Shown one piece after another: positions 50,071 to 62,191 of a stretch of DNA of 64,000 nt. A model generated the notes under the pieces. That model was not told where the DNA came from and ran no database searches. It saw nothing but the letters and a program-made list of their open reading frames with translations. The DNA is taken from positions 15,029,501-15,093,500 of the forward strand of contig OX637401.1 in assembly GCA_951799425.1 (NCBI GenBank), given 5' to 3'. Position numbers and translations under genes: made by a program. The stretch is from Ilex aquifolium (Eukaryota; Streptophyta; Magnoliopsida; Aquifoliales; Aquifoliaceae). Each line of letters begins with the position of its first letter. The first letter of the stretch is position 1.

Positions 50071-52675
50071 ATGTCTGCCTCTTCTGGAGCCACTCGCTCC
50101 TCTGTTTCCCTCTTAGGAGATAGGTCAGCTGAGGAGGAGACTGAATTAGGGGAAGTAGGTGACGAGATTGACAATTTCCCTGGGGTTGATGTTGTTGACT
50201 CCGAGGTCAACACTGAGGAGCCTCCCCCATCATCCTCTCCCCTACCCTCCATGCCAAACAAAGGCAAGGGTAAGGTCAGCGGAGTTGGGATCTCTGATGT
50301 CTCAACGTACTTAGGAGCTGCCTTTAAGCAGGCCGAGCAAGTGGGCCCTAGCAAGCTCAACCCTTTCTTGCTGAACATTCTACGTACTCGCTATAGGTTC
50401 CCTGTTGGCGTCGAGCTCTTGTGCCCAGACAGTTTTACTCCCTATGTTGCCTAAGTTAACAAGAAGGTCTATTTTTTTGAGGCCGTTTTTGATAATGGCC
50501 TTCGCTTTCCTATGCATCCCTTCTTCAAGAATATTTTGCAGTACTTCAACGTGTGCCCCTCTCAGCTTTCTCCTAACTTCTGGGGTGTCTTAGCGGGTCT
50601 TCTGGTCCTTTTCAAAAACCCAGACCTCGGGGTTCCTACCCTTCCTTTATTCCTAGAATTTTTCAATGTCAAACCGACCTCCCCTGAAGGCTTCTTGTAT
50701 GCCTCTAAGCGTGCCAATGCTAGACAGCTTATTTCTAATATTTCGACCTCCCACAAGCATTGGAAGGAACATTTCTTCTTTGTCGGGGGCACCAATTGGG
50801 AATACAATCCTGCTGATAGGATGGACACTCTTGGTATTCCCAAGGCCTGGACTCGTCAGGAAAACTTGGGTGAGTCCTTGCTTGGGTCAGTTGAGTTTTT
50901 GTTTCGAGGGCCATGAGCTTCTAACTCTGCTATGCTTTCGTGTTTTCTAGGTACCCGTTTCGAGCTCAGAGCTGAGGAACAGGAGGCGAAGCTGAAATTA
51001 GCAAAGTGCAACTCAAGAAGGTACTCCAAGCTCACTCTGCCTTGGATTTTGGTGGATAGAGGGTTTAGCCTTCCTGAGGAGGAGATAGAAGCTCCGCTTC
51101 CTATTTCTGTTGTCAGACCTGAAGAAGCTGCCGGTAACCCCTCTTTCCTAAGGGTTTTGTTTGTCTTACCTTCTATTTCTTCCCACCTGCCTGATTGGCT
51201 TAGCTCAGATCTTCCAGGATCCTCCACCATGAAGCTTAACTCCGAGGAACTCCAGGCTAAGGTGATCAAGTTGTCAAAGAGTGGGAGAGGTAGCAAGCGG
51301 AAGGCTCAGGTCGGTTCTGGGAGTAGCTCTGCTCCCCGAACCAAAGTTCAAAGGTTGGGGGAGCCAGCTTCTTCTTCTGCTGTCAAAGAACTGGCTCCTC
51401 CACGCAGCTCTTCTCAGATTGTGAAGACCCCTTCTTCTCCCAAAACTCAGCCTACCTCAGCGGGAGGTCAGGCTTCTCCTTCCTCGTCTGAGATCGAGAA
51501 GGCTTTGGAAGTGATCCCGCGCTTCCAACCTAGCAGTATTAGATATAGCTCTTCAGGGAAAGTTATTGAGACATCTCTGATGGGTCTTGGGATCGAGAGG
51601 GGGACACAACCCGAAGTGAAGGGAGATGAAGATTCCTTTTTTGAAAACATGGAGCTCGCTGCAGGGGATGTTTCCTCTATTCTTCCTGAGTCTGACTTCA
51701 AGAAGGCTGCCTCTATGGAGCTTGAAGAGTCTATCGCATCAGCTCTTTAGGGAGCAGCTACCGTAAGTCTTGATACTTTCATGCACCTACTTAACCTTAT
51801 GTCATAGTTGTTCGCAACTTACTTATTTTCCTTTGCCTCTTTAGATGGCCATTCATGGAAAAGGCCTGCTGAGGAGAGTTCGGTCTTCTGAGCCTTCTGT
51901 TAAAGCTCTGAAGGCATCTGAGCTCAAGGTTGCGGAGCTGGCTTTTGAGAATGAGGACCTCAGAACCCGAGTAAAGGACCTAACTGAACAGCTGGAGAAG
52001 CAATCATCTGACCTCAAGGGCTTCGAAACAGCCAAGTTTAAGGCTGAGGAGGGAGAAAAGAAGGCTCGTGATGAGCTAAGGATTGTGGGGGATGAGCTGA
52101 AGCACAAAACTTAGCTCTGGGCTAAGGCTAACCAGGATGCTTTTGACGCCCGTAGCTCTCTTGAGTTCACAAAGAGAGAATACGACACCATTTGCGAGAC
52201 AAATGGGATTCTCCATAAGGAGCTCAAGGAGAAGAATGACTTAATCGCAGAGTTGACTGATGAAGCCACCACCCAATGGGCCTCTGGGTGGCTTGCTTTC
52301 CAGCGTAAAGCTTCCAAGACCTTTCCAGAACTGGACTTTAATTTTCCTATCCCAACAGAGGGGGAATTGGAAGAAACCGACTCTGATGGCGAGGAAGACA
52401 CCTCAACTCTTCTCCCTGAAGCCTCAGACCAGGATGTACCTGCTCCTCCAGCTATTGCGCATGCTGCATCCTTCTCTGCTGACCTGGTGACCGAAGCCCT
52501 TGAACAAGGATCATTATTAGACAGGGCGGAGGTTCCCGGGATCAACACTCCTGAGAATTTTACTCCTCCAGCTTCTGGATCCTTGCCTCCTGAGCTGCCG
52601 GGCTCTGTTCCTTCTATTGAGGCTGCATCTACTGAGTTGCAGGATCTTTTGTCTACTCCTCCTCCAGAGACTTAG
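50071..52675 (+). pseudogene. Antisense gene of element C: gypsy-type putative transposon protein with coiled coil
   Basis: Encoded opposite to gag-pol. Three exons join in frame: 50071-50869, 50951-51762, 51845-52675; introns of 81 and 82 bp have GT/AG ends. It starts MSASSGATRSS (an in-frame ATG at 49939 is possible). After an acidic Ser/Pro-rich start, a globular region has FNVCPSQLSPNFWGVLAG, LEFFNVKPTSPEGFLYAS and HKHWKEHFFFVGG. This resembles the plant 'putative gypsy type transposon' domain known from proteins of unknown role. Next come a Ser-rich linker, a coiled coil (VAELAFENEDLRTRVKDLTE onward) and a Pro/Glu-rich tail. In-frame stops TAA 50452, TAG 51748 and TAG 52112 break it; each fits C-to-T from CAA/CAG. 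Function unknown. Extra antisense ORFs are known in Tat-lineage elements. Confidence 0.75.
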
Positions 52676-53014
52676 GATTTTTAGTTGTAATTTCTGTTCT
52701 TGAAATGTAACTTTGCTTTGGGCTGGGACTTGTATTACTTCGCAATATTCATCTGCTTTTTACTGATTTCCCTTTGTTGAATCAGCATACATATACATTC
52801 GAATTTTGAACTGTGTATCTTCTTGCTTTGCTTTATATACTCTCCCTTGCCCCCTTTGCTTTGAGGGGTGTTGTGCTCTCCTTGAAGCAAAATTACCAGG
52901 TTTGAAGAGTACAGAAGACTTGGTGTCTCCTTTTTAGTCATGCTCAATGGCTTCTTAGGAGCTGTAGGGCTTGGAAGTTGGTGTCTCAGGGACTCCTTCT
53001 TTCTTCTTCTTCCT
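52676..53014 (+). other. Probable 3' UTR of the antisense gene
   Basis: Follows the stop at 52673-52675; T-rich with TTGTAATTTCTGTTCTTG and several AT-rich patches that could serve as poly(A) signals. No gene. Confidence 0.4.
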
Positions 53015-53437
53015 GAGCTACACGGCTTGATTTTGTGAACTTACTAGTTCTTTCTGAGCTACATGGCTCGATTTTGTGAACTTAAAAGTTCCTACTGAGC
53101 TACATGGCTCTATTTTGTGAACTTAAAAGTTCCTACTGAGCTACATGACTCAATTTTGTGAACTTAAAAGTTCCTACTGAGCTACATGGCTCGATTTTGT
53201 GAACTTGCTAGTCCTTTATGAGCTACATGGCTCGAGTTTGTGAACTTAAAAGTTCTTACTGAGCTACATGGCTCGATTTCGTGAACTGGTGAGTTCTTTC
53301 TGAGCTACACGGCTCGAGTTCGTGAACTTAAAAGTTCTTACTGAGCTACATGGCTCGATTTCGTGAACTGGTGAGTTCTTTCTGAGCTACATGGCTCGAG
53401 TTCGTGAACTTAAAAGTTCTTTCTAAGCTACATGGCC
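53015..53437. repeat. 41-bp minisatellite, ten copies
   Basis: Ten head-to-tail units begin GAGCTACATGGCTCGA and continue TTTTGTGAACTTAAAAGTT; a partial eleventh ends at 53437. Units alternate between two tails (CTTAAAAGTTC and CTGGTGAGTTC). GAGCTACATGGCTC is itself a near palindrome. Lies between the converging ends of the antisense gene and pol. Confidence 0.92.
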
Positions 53438-53841
53438 TTTTCAATAGATCATTTCTGAAATAAATAACAAAATTCATCGTTTTATTGATAATAATTCTCT
53501 TACAAAAAGGACTTACTGAAAAAATCTTTTGAGATGCTCTGCGTTCCAAGAATGAGGTAAGATTTTTCCTTCCTCTGTTTGTAACTCGTAGTTTCCGGGT
53601 CTGATCACCCTCGAGATGATGTAAGGACCTTCCCAGTTTGGCCCCAGTTTCCCATGAGTGGGGTCCTTCCTGGCTAGTAAGAGTTTCCTGAGAACCAGAT
53701 CTCCCACTTTGAAGCTCCGGTGTTTGACTTTTCTGTCATAGTACCTTGCTGCCTTCCTCTGGTAAGCCTTGATGCGATGCAGAGCTGTTTCCCTCTTTTC
53801 TTCCAAGAGGTCTAAGTTCAACAGAAGAGACTCATCATTGT

Positions 53842-56275
53842 TGTCACGCCCCATCCCGGTCTCCCAAGGATGAGACGCGACTAGGTTTTTGATACACCTG
53901 TTTACATATATGTATAATCTGGACTAATCAAACATTAAATAATTCCACAGGTGCAACAACACCACCCATCACCTTAATCAATAAGCATGATGGTAAAAAC
54001 CTGTCTCATAACCTGTACCATGTAAAAAAAATCACATGTACCAATTGTTTGTTTCCCAGGTTATAGATATATATAAAATCCCACACCCACATAGCATACC
54101 TTACATAGTATACTTGTTGAGTCTGTTTGCAAATATATACTATTTACCTGACATAATAATCTTTCACAATATAATACACAACCCAACAATTTGTTATACC
54201 GACACTCAACCTGAGTGATGTCACCCTAACATTATTCAAGACTCAATCGACTGGACAGTGGACTGGTCTGCATCTTTTTCTACAATACCTGAAAAGGAGA
54301 AACTATAGGGGTGTGAGCTAAACCACGCGCTCAGTGAGTATACATGTTGCATATGAAATGGAAATGATAGTAATACACTAAAGTAGGTAGATACTACGTA
54401 GATACACGTATCAAACAACAACATCATTCCAATTCCAAAGAATTCACAAGTCACATCACAACCATACTACCCCTCATCGGGTAATCGATCCCACATGGAT
54501 CCGTGTCTCCCGAACCTCCCGGGAACACCTCAGTGCTAGCACACCACTGCACGCCCAGTGATCAGGCATCGACGCCCCTGTCTCAAATAGTGCGCCACAT
54601 TCCACAATACACAATACACAGTACAAAGCATCATACAATCACATAAGCACATAACACATAATCCTGGAGAAATACTATTAAATTCTATCATTTACTATCA
54701 TCTTATAATAGCATTTCTAAAACATATAAAGATATACACCCACCTCAAACGTACAAATCTACGACTCTGTGGTTCTATCAATGGATCTTTCCGGTGTTAC
54801 CGTATCTGTTCCAACACCGACAGTTTGACCTGTTCCACCTAACACATTTGTAATTAAAATATCAATATGTTTATCACATATAATAATTAATCTTGAACTA
54901 ATGCATGCAAAATGATGCACCCCAAAGTGCCCCGGTAACTCCGGTTACCACACTATCCACTCACATACTTGCACTTTTATTCTAGGGATCACATTTCCTC
55001 CCCAAATATTCAAAATCACTCATATTAATCACAATCAGGATTAAGTAGGTCAAACACATTGACCGGGGGTCCATTTTCACACATTTCGACCCCGAATCCT
55101 AAAAACTGCACTTCCGGTGTTCCATACATTCCGCACTGGATATTGTACTCATTCGCATTTGAAAGTCATATTATCACATCAGGCATCATTTAAAAATGTT
55201 GCATGCAAAATTTCAGGTCATTTGAATTAAAATTCACACATGTGATAATAACATTTAGAAATTAGGGTTTCGGCGTTACTGACACCTTTTTCCAATTTCT
55301 ATTGTACGTTTCTTTTAAAACAATTTTACCTAAACTCACACACTCACTAGATCATACAAACCAGCCCCCTCATTGCACCCTTAGAATCCCCATTTCTCAA
55401 CCATAAATTTTGGTTTTAACTTCACCTACTCAAAGCATCCCGAGTATTCGGTTTCTACATTTTTTTTTTCCACCCATAGCATATTTATTTAAAACCCATT
55501 ATTTAACAGCCCCTAATCACGTTTAATACACTTAATTTAACTCACAAAAATCTGTTTTGAACTCAAAATAACACAGCCCATGAACTTTAAATTAAAACAG
55601 TCCATTAAAATTAAATAAGACAGCTCATGTATTTAAATTAAACCAGTCTACTAATTAAATATGCTAAAATAGCTCACACATATATAAATACGTACATACT
55701 AAAATGAATCACAACTCAAACTAAAATTTAATTCCACATACCTTCCTTGCTCACGGTTCAAATAGACTCACGCACGTATATTTTTTTCCTTTCCTTGATG
55801 TCTTCTTCCCTCTTTCTGTTTTTCTTTTCCTTTCTCCTTTATTCTCTTGCTCACAGTCACTCACTTTCGGCTTCAGTAATCAATCAGACACACACACACA
55901 TTCTGTTATATTTACTTTACACACACACACACTTTGACACTTTAAAACACACACACACATACACACGGCACATACCCACACACACACACGGCACACTCAT
56001 TTTTTCTCATGCCAACACCTGTAAAGGTGTTGGCTTAACTACACTTACCTCCCCTCAAGTTTCTAAATAATTCTGAAATCGACCCACTATTTTTTTCACA
56101 CATGAAATTCTATAAATAGGTATTACTGATACTTCACTAACGGGGTCCACATACCCTATGCATGCTCACACACATCATAGATTTAATTTAATTAACCCTT
56201 AAATAATTTCACATAATTGTAATTTAACCCACAAAATTATGCTAATATGCATGTAATGCGTAATCGGGTCTCACA
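53842..56275 (-). mobile_element. Solo LTR E inside the integrase of element C
   Basis: 2,434 bp, plus-strand TGTCACGCCCC to GGGTCTCACA, flanked by ATTGT (53837-53841 and 56276-56280). Removing it and one duplication restores the reading frame across AESQHN/NDESLL. A separate LTR family. CA-rich runs at 55885-55995. No internal genes. Confidence 0.93.
55885..55995. repeat. (CA)n runs in solo LTR E
   Basis: Four CACACA runs separated by short spacers; source of a meaningless His/Thr-rich open frame. Confidence 0.85.
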
Positions 56276-59200
56276 ATTGTGCTGAGACTCTGCGAATTCG
56301 GCCCTAGGGGATGGGATTCCAATTTCCATAGGTGCCACTGCCTCTGTTCCGAAGGCCAGGGCGAATGGTGTCTCCTGAGTTGCTGACCTCGCTGTCGTTC
56401 TATAAGCCCATAGTACTTCAGGGATATGTTCCACCCATTTTCCCTTTAAGGCTTCGAGCTTGGTCTTCAGGGCTGCTTTGATGGTTCTGATGGTGACTTC
56501 TGCCTGTCCGTTGGATTGCGGATGAGCTGGGGCCGAAAAGTAATTCTTTATTCCCAGATCAGCACAAAACTTCTTGAATTTGGGATTATCGAACTGTTTC
56601 CCATTGTCGGAAACGATTGCCCTGGGAATTCCAAACCTGCAAATTATTGATTTCCACGCAAAGTTTTGAACTTTCTGTTCCATTATTGTGGCCAAGGGCT
56701 CCATCTCAGCCCATTTGGTAAAGTAATCCACCCCAACGATAGCGAACTTGCACTATCCCATGCCAGTAGGGAGAGGTCCTAGTATATCCAAACCCCATTG
56801 CTGGAAAGGCCAAGGGCTTACTACTGTTGTTAAGAGCTCTGGCGGGCAATGAGGAATATTGGCATGTATTTGGCAAGTAGTGCATTTCTTGACCAAGTCA
56901 TCCGCATCCTTGAGTATGGTGGGCCAGTAGTACCCCTGCCTTAATACTTTCCCTACTAGAGCCCGAGCTCCGATATGGTTGCCACAAACTCCCTGAGTAT
57001 GTAATTGGCATCTTCATCTCCCACGCACTTAAGAATAGGTGTTGAAAAATTTCGTTTATATAAATTTCCCTGCAAAACAGAAAATCTGGCTGACCTGGTC
57101 CTTAGTTTCGCCGCTTCTTTGGGATCTACTGGCAGAGTTCCATTCTGAAGATACCCCATGATGGGGTCCATCCAGCTCGGTTGACCCTCCACGGACAGTA
57201 TTTCCCCGTCCTTGATGCATACAGACGGTTCCGTTAGGTGCTCTACTGGAATCATCCTATCTAAGCTTTCCTGCGAAGCTGTTGCCAATCTAACTAAGGC
57301 GTCTGCTCTAGAGTTTTTAGCTCTGGGGATATGTCTGATTTTAACCCGCACAAATTTCTTCATTAGCTCTTGTACCTTTCTGAGGTAGATGACCATTTTC
57401 TCTCCTTTAGCCTCATAAGACTCTTCTATTTGCTTTACTACTAGTTGGGAGTCACTGCAGATCTCTAGCTGCTCCGCCTCCATTGAGTGAGCAAGGTTGA
57501 GCCCAGCGATGACAGCTTCATATTCAGCCTCATTATTTGAAGCCTTAAATCCGAACCTAAGTGCGTACTCGACATCTACTCCATCCGGGGAAGTTAGAAT
57601 CAAGCCTACGCCACTCCCTTGAGCGTTGGCGGCTTCGTTCACCGAAAGCTTCCATGTAAGGAGGTCTGGCATCAATTGTGTGGCTTCCGAGGGTGCTGCC
57701 GTCGTGAATTCTGCGATGAAATCTGCTAGAATTTGCCCCTTGATTGTAGTCCTCGGCTTATACCTGATATCAAACTCGCTGAGCTCTATAGCCCACTTAA
57801 CTAGCCTTCCTGAGGACTCAAGCTTGTGCAACACTTGTTTCATCGGCTGATCTGTAGGCACCTTAATAGTATGAGCCTGAAAGTAGGGCCTAAGTCTTCT
57901 GGCAGTGGTGACTAAAGCTAAGACGAGTTTCTCCATTTTGGGGTATCTTTCCTCTGCCCCCCTCAGAGCTCTGCTGCAGTAATATACTGGTTGCTGAGTT
58001 CTGTCTTGCTCCCTTACTAGTGCTACACTGGTCGAAAAATTCGAGACAGCTAGATAAAGTGTGAGTACCTCTCCTTCTAAGGGACTCACCAGCATAGGAG
58101 GCGAGCTCAGACAGGTCTTTAGTGTCTGGAATGCTTATTCGCACCGGGTGTCCCACTGGAACGCCTTCTTCAAGACTTGAAAGAAAAGCTGGCATTTATC
58201 ACTTGATCTGGACACAAAATGGCTCAGGGCTGCTATTCTTCCTGTCAAACGTTGGATTTCCCTTGTGTTGGATGGTGGTTGCATGTCTAGCACTGCCTTT
58301 ACCTTCTCGGGGTTAGCTTCAATTCCTCTACTATTGACTATAAAGCCCAGGAATTTTCCTGCAGATACTCCAAAAGCACACTTGGCAGGGTTGAGCTTCA
58401 TCTTGTATTCCTTAAGGATTCAGAATGATTCTGCTAAATGTCCGATGTGCAGCTCTGCCTTCAACAATTTTACCAACATATCATCGATATAGACTTCCAT
58501 GGAGGTTCCAACTTGCTTTTGGAACATTCTGTTTACCAAGCGCTGATAGGTGGCTCCAGCATTCTTCAATCCAAAGGGCATGACTTGGTAGCAATACGTC
58601 CCTTGTTTGGTTACAAAGGAGGTTTTCTCCTGATCAGCTGGGTCCATCATGATCTGGTTATAACCTGAGAAAGCATCCATGAAGCTGAGGAGCTCGTGTC
58701 CAGCGGTGGCATCCACTATTAGGTCAATCCGAGGTAAAGGAAAGCTATCCTTTGGGCAGGCTCGGTTGAGATCTGTGAAATCGATGCAGAGTCGCCATTT
58801 CCCATTAGTCTTCTTCACTAGAACCACATTTGCCAACCACGTGGGGTAGTCCACCTCCTTGATGGCCTTGGTGCAGAGGAGCTTGCTGACTTCTTCGTTA
58901 ATTGCCTTCTGGCGTTCTGGAGCAAAGCATCTCCTTTTCTGTTTAACAGGCTTACATGTAGGATTCACATTTAACTTGTGTGTGATGACTGTAGGGTCAA
59001 TCCCCCTCATGTCTTCTTGCCTCCAGGAAAATACTCCCATGTTCTCCTTCAGGAACTGGATGAGAAGATCCTTAATTCCTTTGCTCAGTCTGGATCCGAC
59101 GTAAACAAGGTGTTCTGGATCTTCATCAAGCTGAACAGGTTCCAGCTCTTCTGATGGCATCGGTCTTGTATCTAGCTCATCCCTCATATCCAGCTCGTCT

Positions 59201-60084
59201 AGCTGGACACTTTCAACTTCTTTCTGCTTCGTAGAGGCCATATAGCACTCCCTTGCTACTCGCTGATCTCCACGGACCACTCCAACCCCATTCTCAGTGG
59301 GAAACTTCAGAACCATGTGATAAGCCGAGGGGATAGCCTTCATTGCGTTGAGGGATGGTCTACCCAGTAGCATATTGTATGCGGATGGGGCATCAACTAC
59401 CAGGAACCTAATTGTGGTGGTGGCCTGGCAAGGTGGATCTCCCATAGTTAACACAAGCTGTATTGACCCAAGGGGTAATACCCTCTCTCCTGAGAATCCT
59501 AAAAAGTGTGCACTTACTGGCTCGAGTTTTTCCCTGCCTATGCCCATCTTGTCAAACACCGAGGCAAAAATAATGTCTGCCGAGCTCCCGTTGTCAATCA
59601 GAACTCTATGAAAAGTTCTGTTGGCCACCACAACCCTTACTACCAACGGGTCGTCATGGGGATGTTGGTATCCTTCCAAGTCTGCGTCTGAAAATGTGAT
59701 GGTTGTGCTTAGTCGAGGTGCCTTAGATACTGCATGCACTTCCAGGGCTTCTCCAGCTCTGATCCTGCGCAGGTGGGCCTTTCTGGCTGAGCTGGACTCT
59801 CCACCTCCTGCGAATCCACTAGATATTACTCTGATCTCCCCTAGGGGCTGTTGGTGTTGTGCAGGAGCTTGCTGTTGAGGTGGGGGTTGAGCTCGGTTTC
59901 GATCATCCTGAGCTACGTAGCGACGCAAATGTCCTCGTTGGATCAGAAACTCAATCTCCCTTTTCAACTGGATACAGTCGTCCGTATGATGCCCATGATC
60001 TCTGTGAAACTCACAAAACTTCGTGGGATCTCTTTTTGTTGGGTCTGCCTTCATTCGAGGTGGCCACTTTAGAAACTTCTTATT

Positions 60085-61404
60085 CTATACCTCATATAAG
60101 ATTTGGGACACCGTTGCAGTTAGAGGAGTGAGCTGCCGAGGTGGATACCTTGGCCGCAGCTCTGGCTGCGGCAGGCCTAATCGATCCCTGACGTTACCTC
60201 TCCTTTTTGGGGAACGGTCTCTGTCTCTTCTTGGAGATCTATCACGTCCCCTTTCTCTTCTGGGACTTCGGTCCCTTTTTTTCTCTTCTTTCCCTTTATC
60301 TTTCTGCGTGGATGAGCTCCCCACCTTCGAGAGAAGGGCTTCCTCACCGTTTATATACTTCTCTGCCTTAGCCAATACCTCGGCCATGCTTGCCTGAGGG
60401 TTCTTGGATATGGAGAACATCAAGTCCTTGGATTGCACTCCCAATCCAGCTATGAAGGCAGTTATGGCAAACTTCTCGTCTGGGACATCTACTTTTAGTG
60501 ACTCCGAGTTGAACCTTTGGACATAAGACCTCAGGTTTTCTTGAGGTCCCTGTTTCACATTCAGTAGGTGGTAGCTCGGCTTTCTGTATATCCGAGCTCC
60601 TATAAAGTGAGATACAAAAGCTATGGAGAGCTCTTTAAAGGATGAGATCGAGGCTGGTGGGAGCCTGTGAAACCAGGCTAGGTCAGAGCCTTTCAACGTG
60701 ATGGCAAAGGCTCTGCAGCGTACAGGATCCTGGTATCCATGCAGCTCCATCTGGTTCTTGTAAGTGTTGAGATGATCTACGGGATCTTTCGTTCCGTCAA
60801 AGACCTCTATTTGTGGCATCTTGAACTTTGGTGGGAGAGGAAAGTGCAGCACTACAATGGTGAATGGGGACTCGGTCTGTTGTACTAGGGCGTCCATTGT
60901 AACCGGAGCCTTGCTCTTTACAGCCTCCTTCATGTGGCTGAGCTCTTGTTGGATGTCCTTGAAGCGTTGCTCCCAGTGCTGCTCTCTCCTGTCCTGCTGG
61001 TAAGGGAAAAAATCGTCCCTCTCGCCCCCATCATTCTGACTTTGCACTTCTTCGTTATGGCCATTCCTAGGGGGTAGGTAGGGAACATGCCCCCTGGTCT
61101 GGCTGCTTTCTCCTCCTTCGTTGACCTCTCTAAAGGGGTCCAAGTGTCGTTGTTCCCTGTGAGGGGGATTATTCTGGCCTTCTTGGGCCGGTCGTGCCTC
61201 CTGTGGGCGTTGTATGAGCTTCGACAGCTCTGCGTTTTCCCTTAGCAAACGTTGGTTGACGAGGCGAAGGGCCTCCATCTCGTTGTTAATTGGGGAATTA
61301 GTCTCTTGGACGTTCTCGGGTTGTCTGCCGTTGGTGGCTTCCTGCTGATCTTGCATTCGTGGTGGGTTTGTTTGGCTTCTGCTCATGTTTCGAGTTGTAA
61401 ACAT
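60085..61404 (-). pseudogene. Element C gag
   Basis: 439 codons from a start at 61402-61404 (MFTTRNMSRSQTNPPRM; MSRSQTN at 61386 is an alternative). A charged coiled N-terminus (EALRLVNQRLLRENAEL) is followed by a retrotransposon capsid domain with FDGTKDPVDHLNTYKNQM, LAWFHRLPPASI and LRSYVQRFNSE, then an Arg/Asp/Ser-rich tail (RDRSPRRDRDRSP). It ends at TAG 60085-60087 in the same frame as pol; QILYEV-stop-NKKFLKW suggests an original CAG, so gag-pol was probably one polyprotein. Particle-forming protein, cytoplasmic. Confidence 0.9.
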
Positions 61405-61446
61405 CAGTCACTGAGAGATCAGCTTATTTGTAACAGGAACAGTCGT

Positions 61447-61463
61447 TCCCACAGACGGCGCCA
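61447..61463 (-). other. Primer binding site of element C
   Basis: Minus strand TGGCGCCGTCTGTGGGA begins a few bases after the 5' LTR end; TGGCGCC starts are usual in Tat/Athila elements. The exact tRNA is not assigned. Confidence 0.75.
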
Positions 61464-61469
61464 AATTGA

Positions 61470-62191
61470 TGGTGTAAACTCACATAACTATGCAAAGCTA
61501 ACGATCGTGAGGATAGCGAGAGTTCTGAGCTACTGGGCTCGTGTGTTTGACAATGGAGATTATAGGGGGTTATGCATGAATGGAGGCAATTAAGATCACT
61601 CTGAGCTCCAAGGCTCGACTGAATCGCAGAAATATAAACCGGGGCTTAGGGGGAACACACACACAGCAGAAATATAGTGGTTCATCGGCATAGGAGCTCG
61701 GCTAGTCCACTCTTTAATGAAGGCTCTTGCTCCTTTTTCTTTATATATCTCCCTCTCTCTAATGTACAAAGCCTTTTTTATCTATCTTTCTTCGTAGGGG
61801 TTGGCTTTTCCTTTATAGTCGTCTGCTTACCTCTAATCCGGTTATTCTTCCTATTTCTATGGAGTTCCCCCCTTTCGTGGCGCTGTCGAGCTTGTGTACA
61901 TAAGGATAGCCTATTTTGTGGGATCTTGGCCTTGATCCTTGCCTTTCCTCCGCGGGATTTCCCTTGATTTTAGGAGGAAATCTTGGATGGTTGAGAGTTT
62001 CGTGCCTTGGTTCTTGTTTCCTAGTTCTTCTGCAAGTATCCGCTATTGGCTAGTTGTCACTTTTTCTTCCTTGTTGCGATCTCGCCCGTAGGGAGCTCTG
62101 GCTCTGGGCCTCTGAGCTATGAACTCTTCGCCTGACCTCCTGAGCTGAGCTCTGTGCCTGAATTCACATTTAGAATTTATTTTAGGCATCA
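61470..62191 (-). repeat. 5' LTR of element C
   Basis: 722 bp, same ends and length as the 3' LTR; about 18 differences by eye. Confidence 0.93.

Larger units (their letters stand above)
53513..60054 (-). pseudogene. Element C pol: protease, RT, RNase H, second RNase H, integrase
   Basis: Minus strand, continuous with gag apart from a stop. Domains: Cys/His motif CEFHRDHGHHTDDC near 60000; protease IDNGSSADI near 59590; RT with VYIDDMLVK near 58480; RNase H (PVYYCSRAL, ILADFIAEF) at 57730-58120; a second, archaeal-type RNase H (SGVGLILTSPDG, ASNNEAEYEAVIAGL, DSQLVVKQI) at 57240-57660, the Tat signature; integrase core VDYFTKWAE, SDNGKQFD, GQAEV at 56500-56735; C-terminal part to LKRFFQ at 53513. 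Lesions: TGA 58420, TAA 58135, a frameshift near 56990, TAG 56753, and solo LTR E inserted after AESQHN at 53842-56275. The second RNase H has VNEA where VDGS is usual, so its first acidic residue is lost. Confidence 0.9.
48680..62191 (-). mobile_element. Element C: Tat-like Ty3/gypsy retrotransposon with antisense gene
   Basis: 13,512 bp with two 722-bp LTRs (48680-49401 and 61470-62191), a TGGCGCC primer site, gag-pol on minus, a purine tract, and a spliced gene on plus between pol and the 3' LTR. A second RNase H after the first, typical of the Tat lineage, is visible. By eye the LTRs differ at about 18 positions (near 2.5%). Integrase is split by solo LTR E. The host duplication is unusual (see findings). 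Confidence 0.92.

Noticed and set aside
53015-53437. CRISPR-like array
   Set aside because: Units are contiguous without unique spacers and the DNA is plant; it is a minisatellite.
55747-56070. 107-codon His/Thr-rich frame
   Set aside because: Produced by CA runs in solo LTR E.
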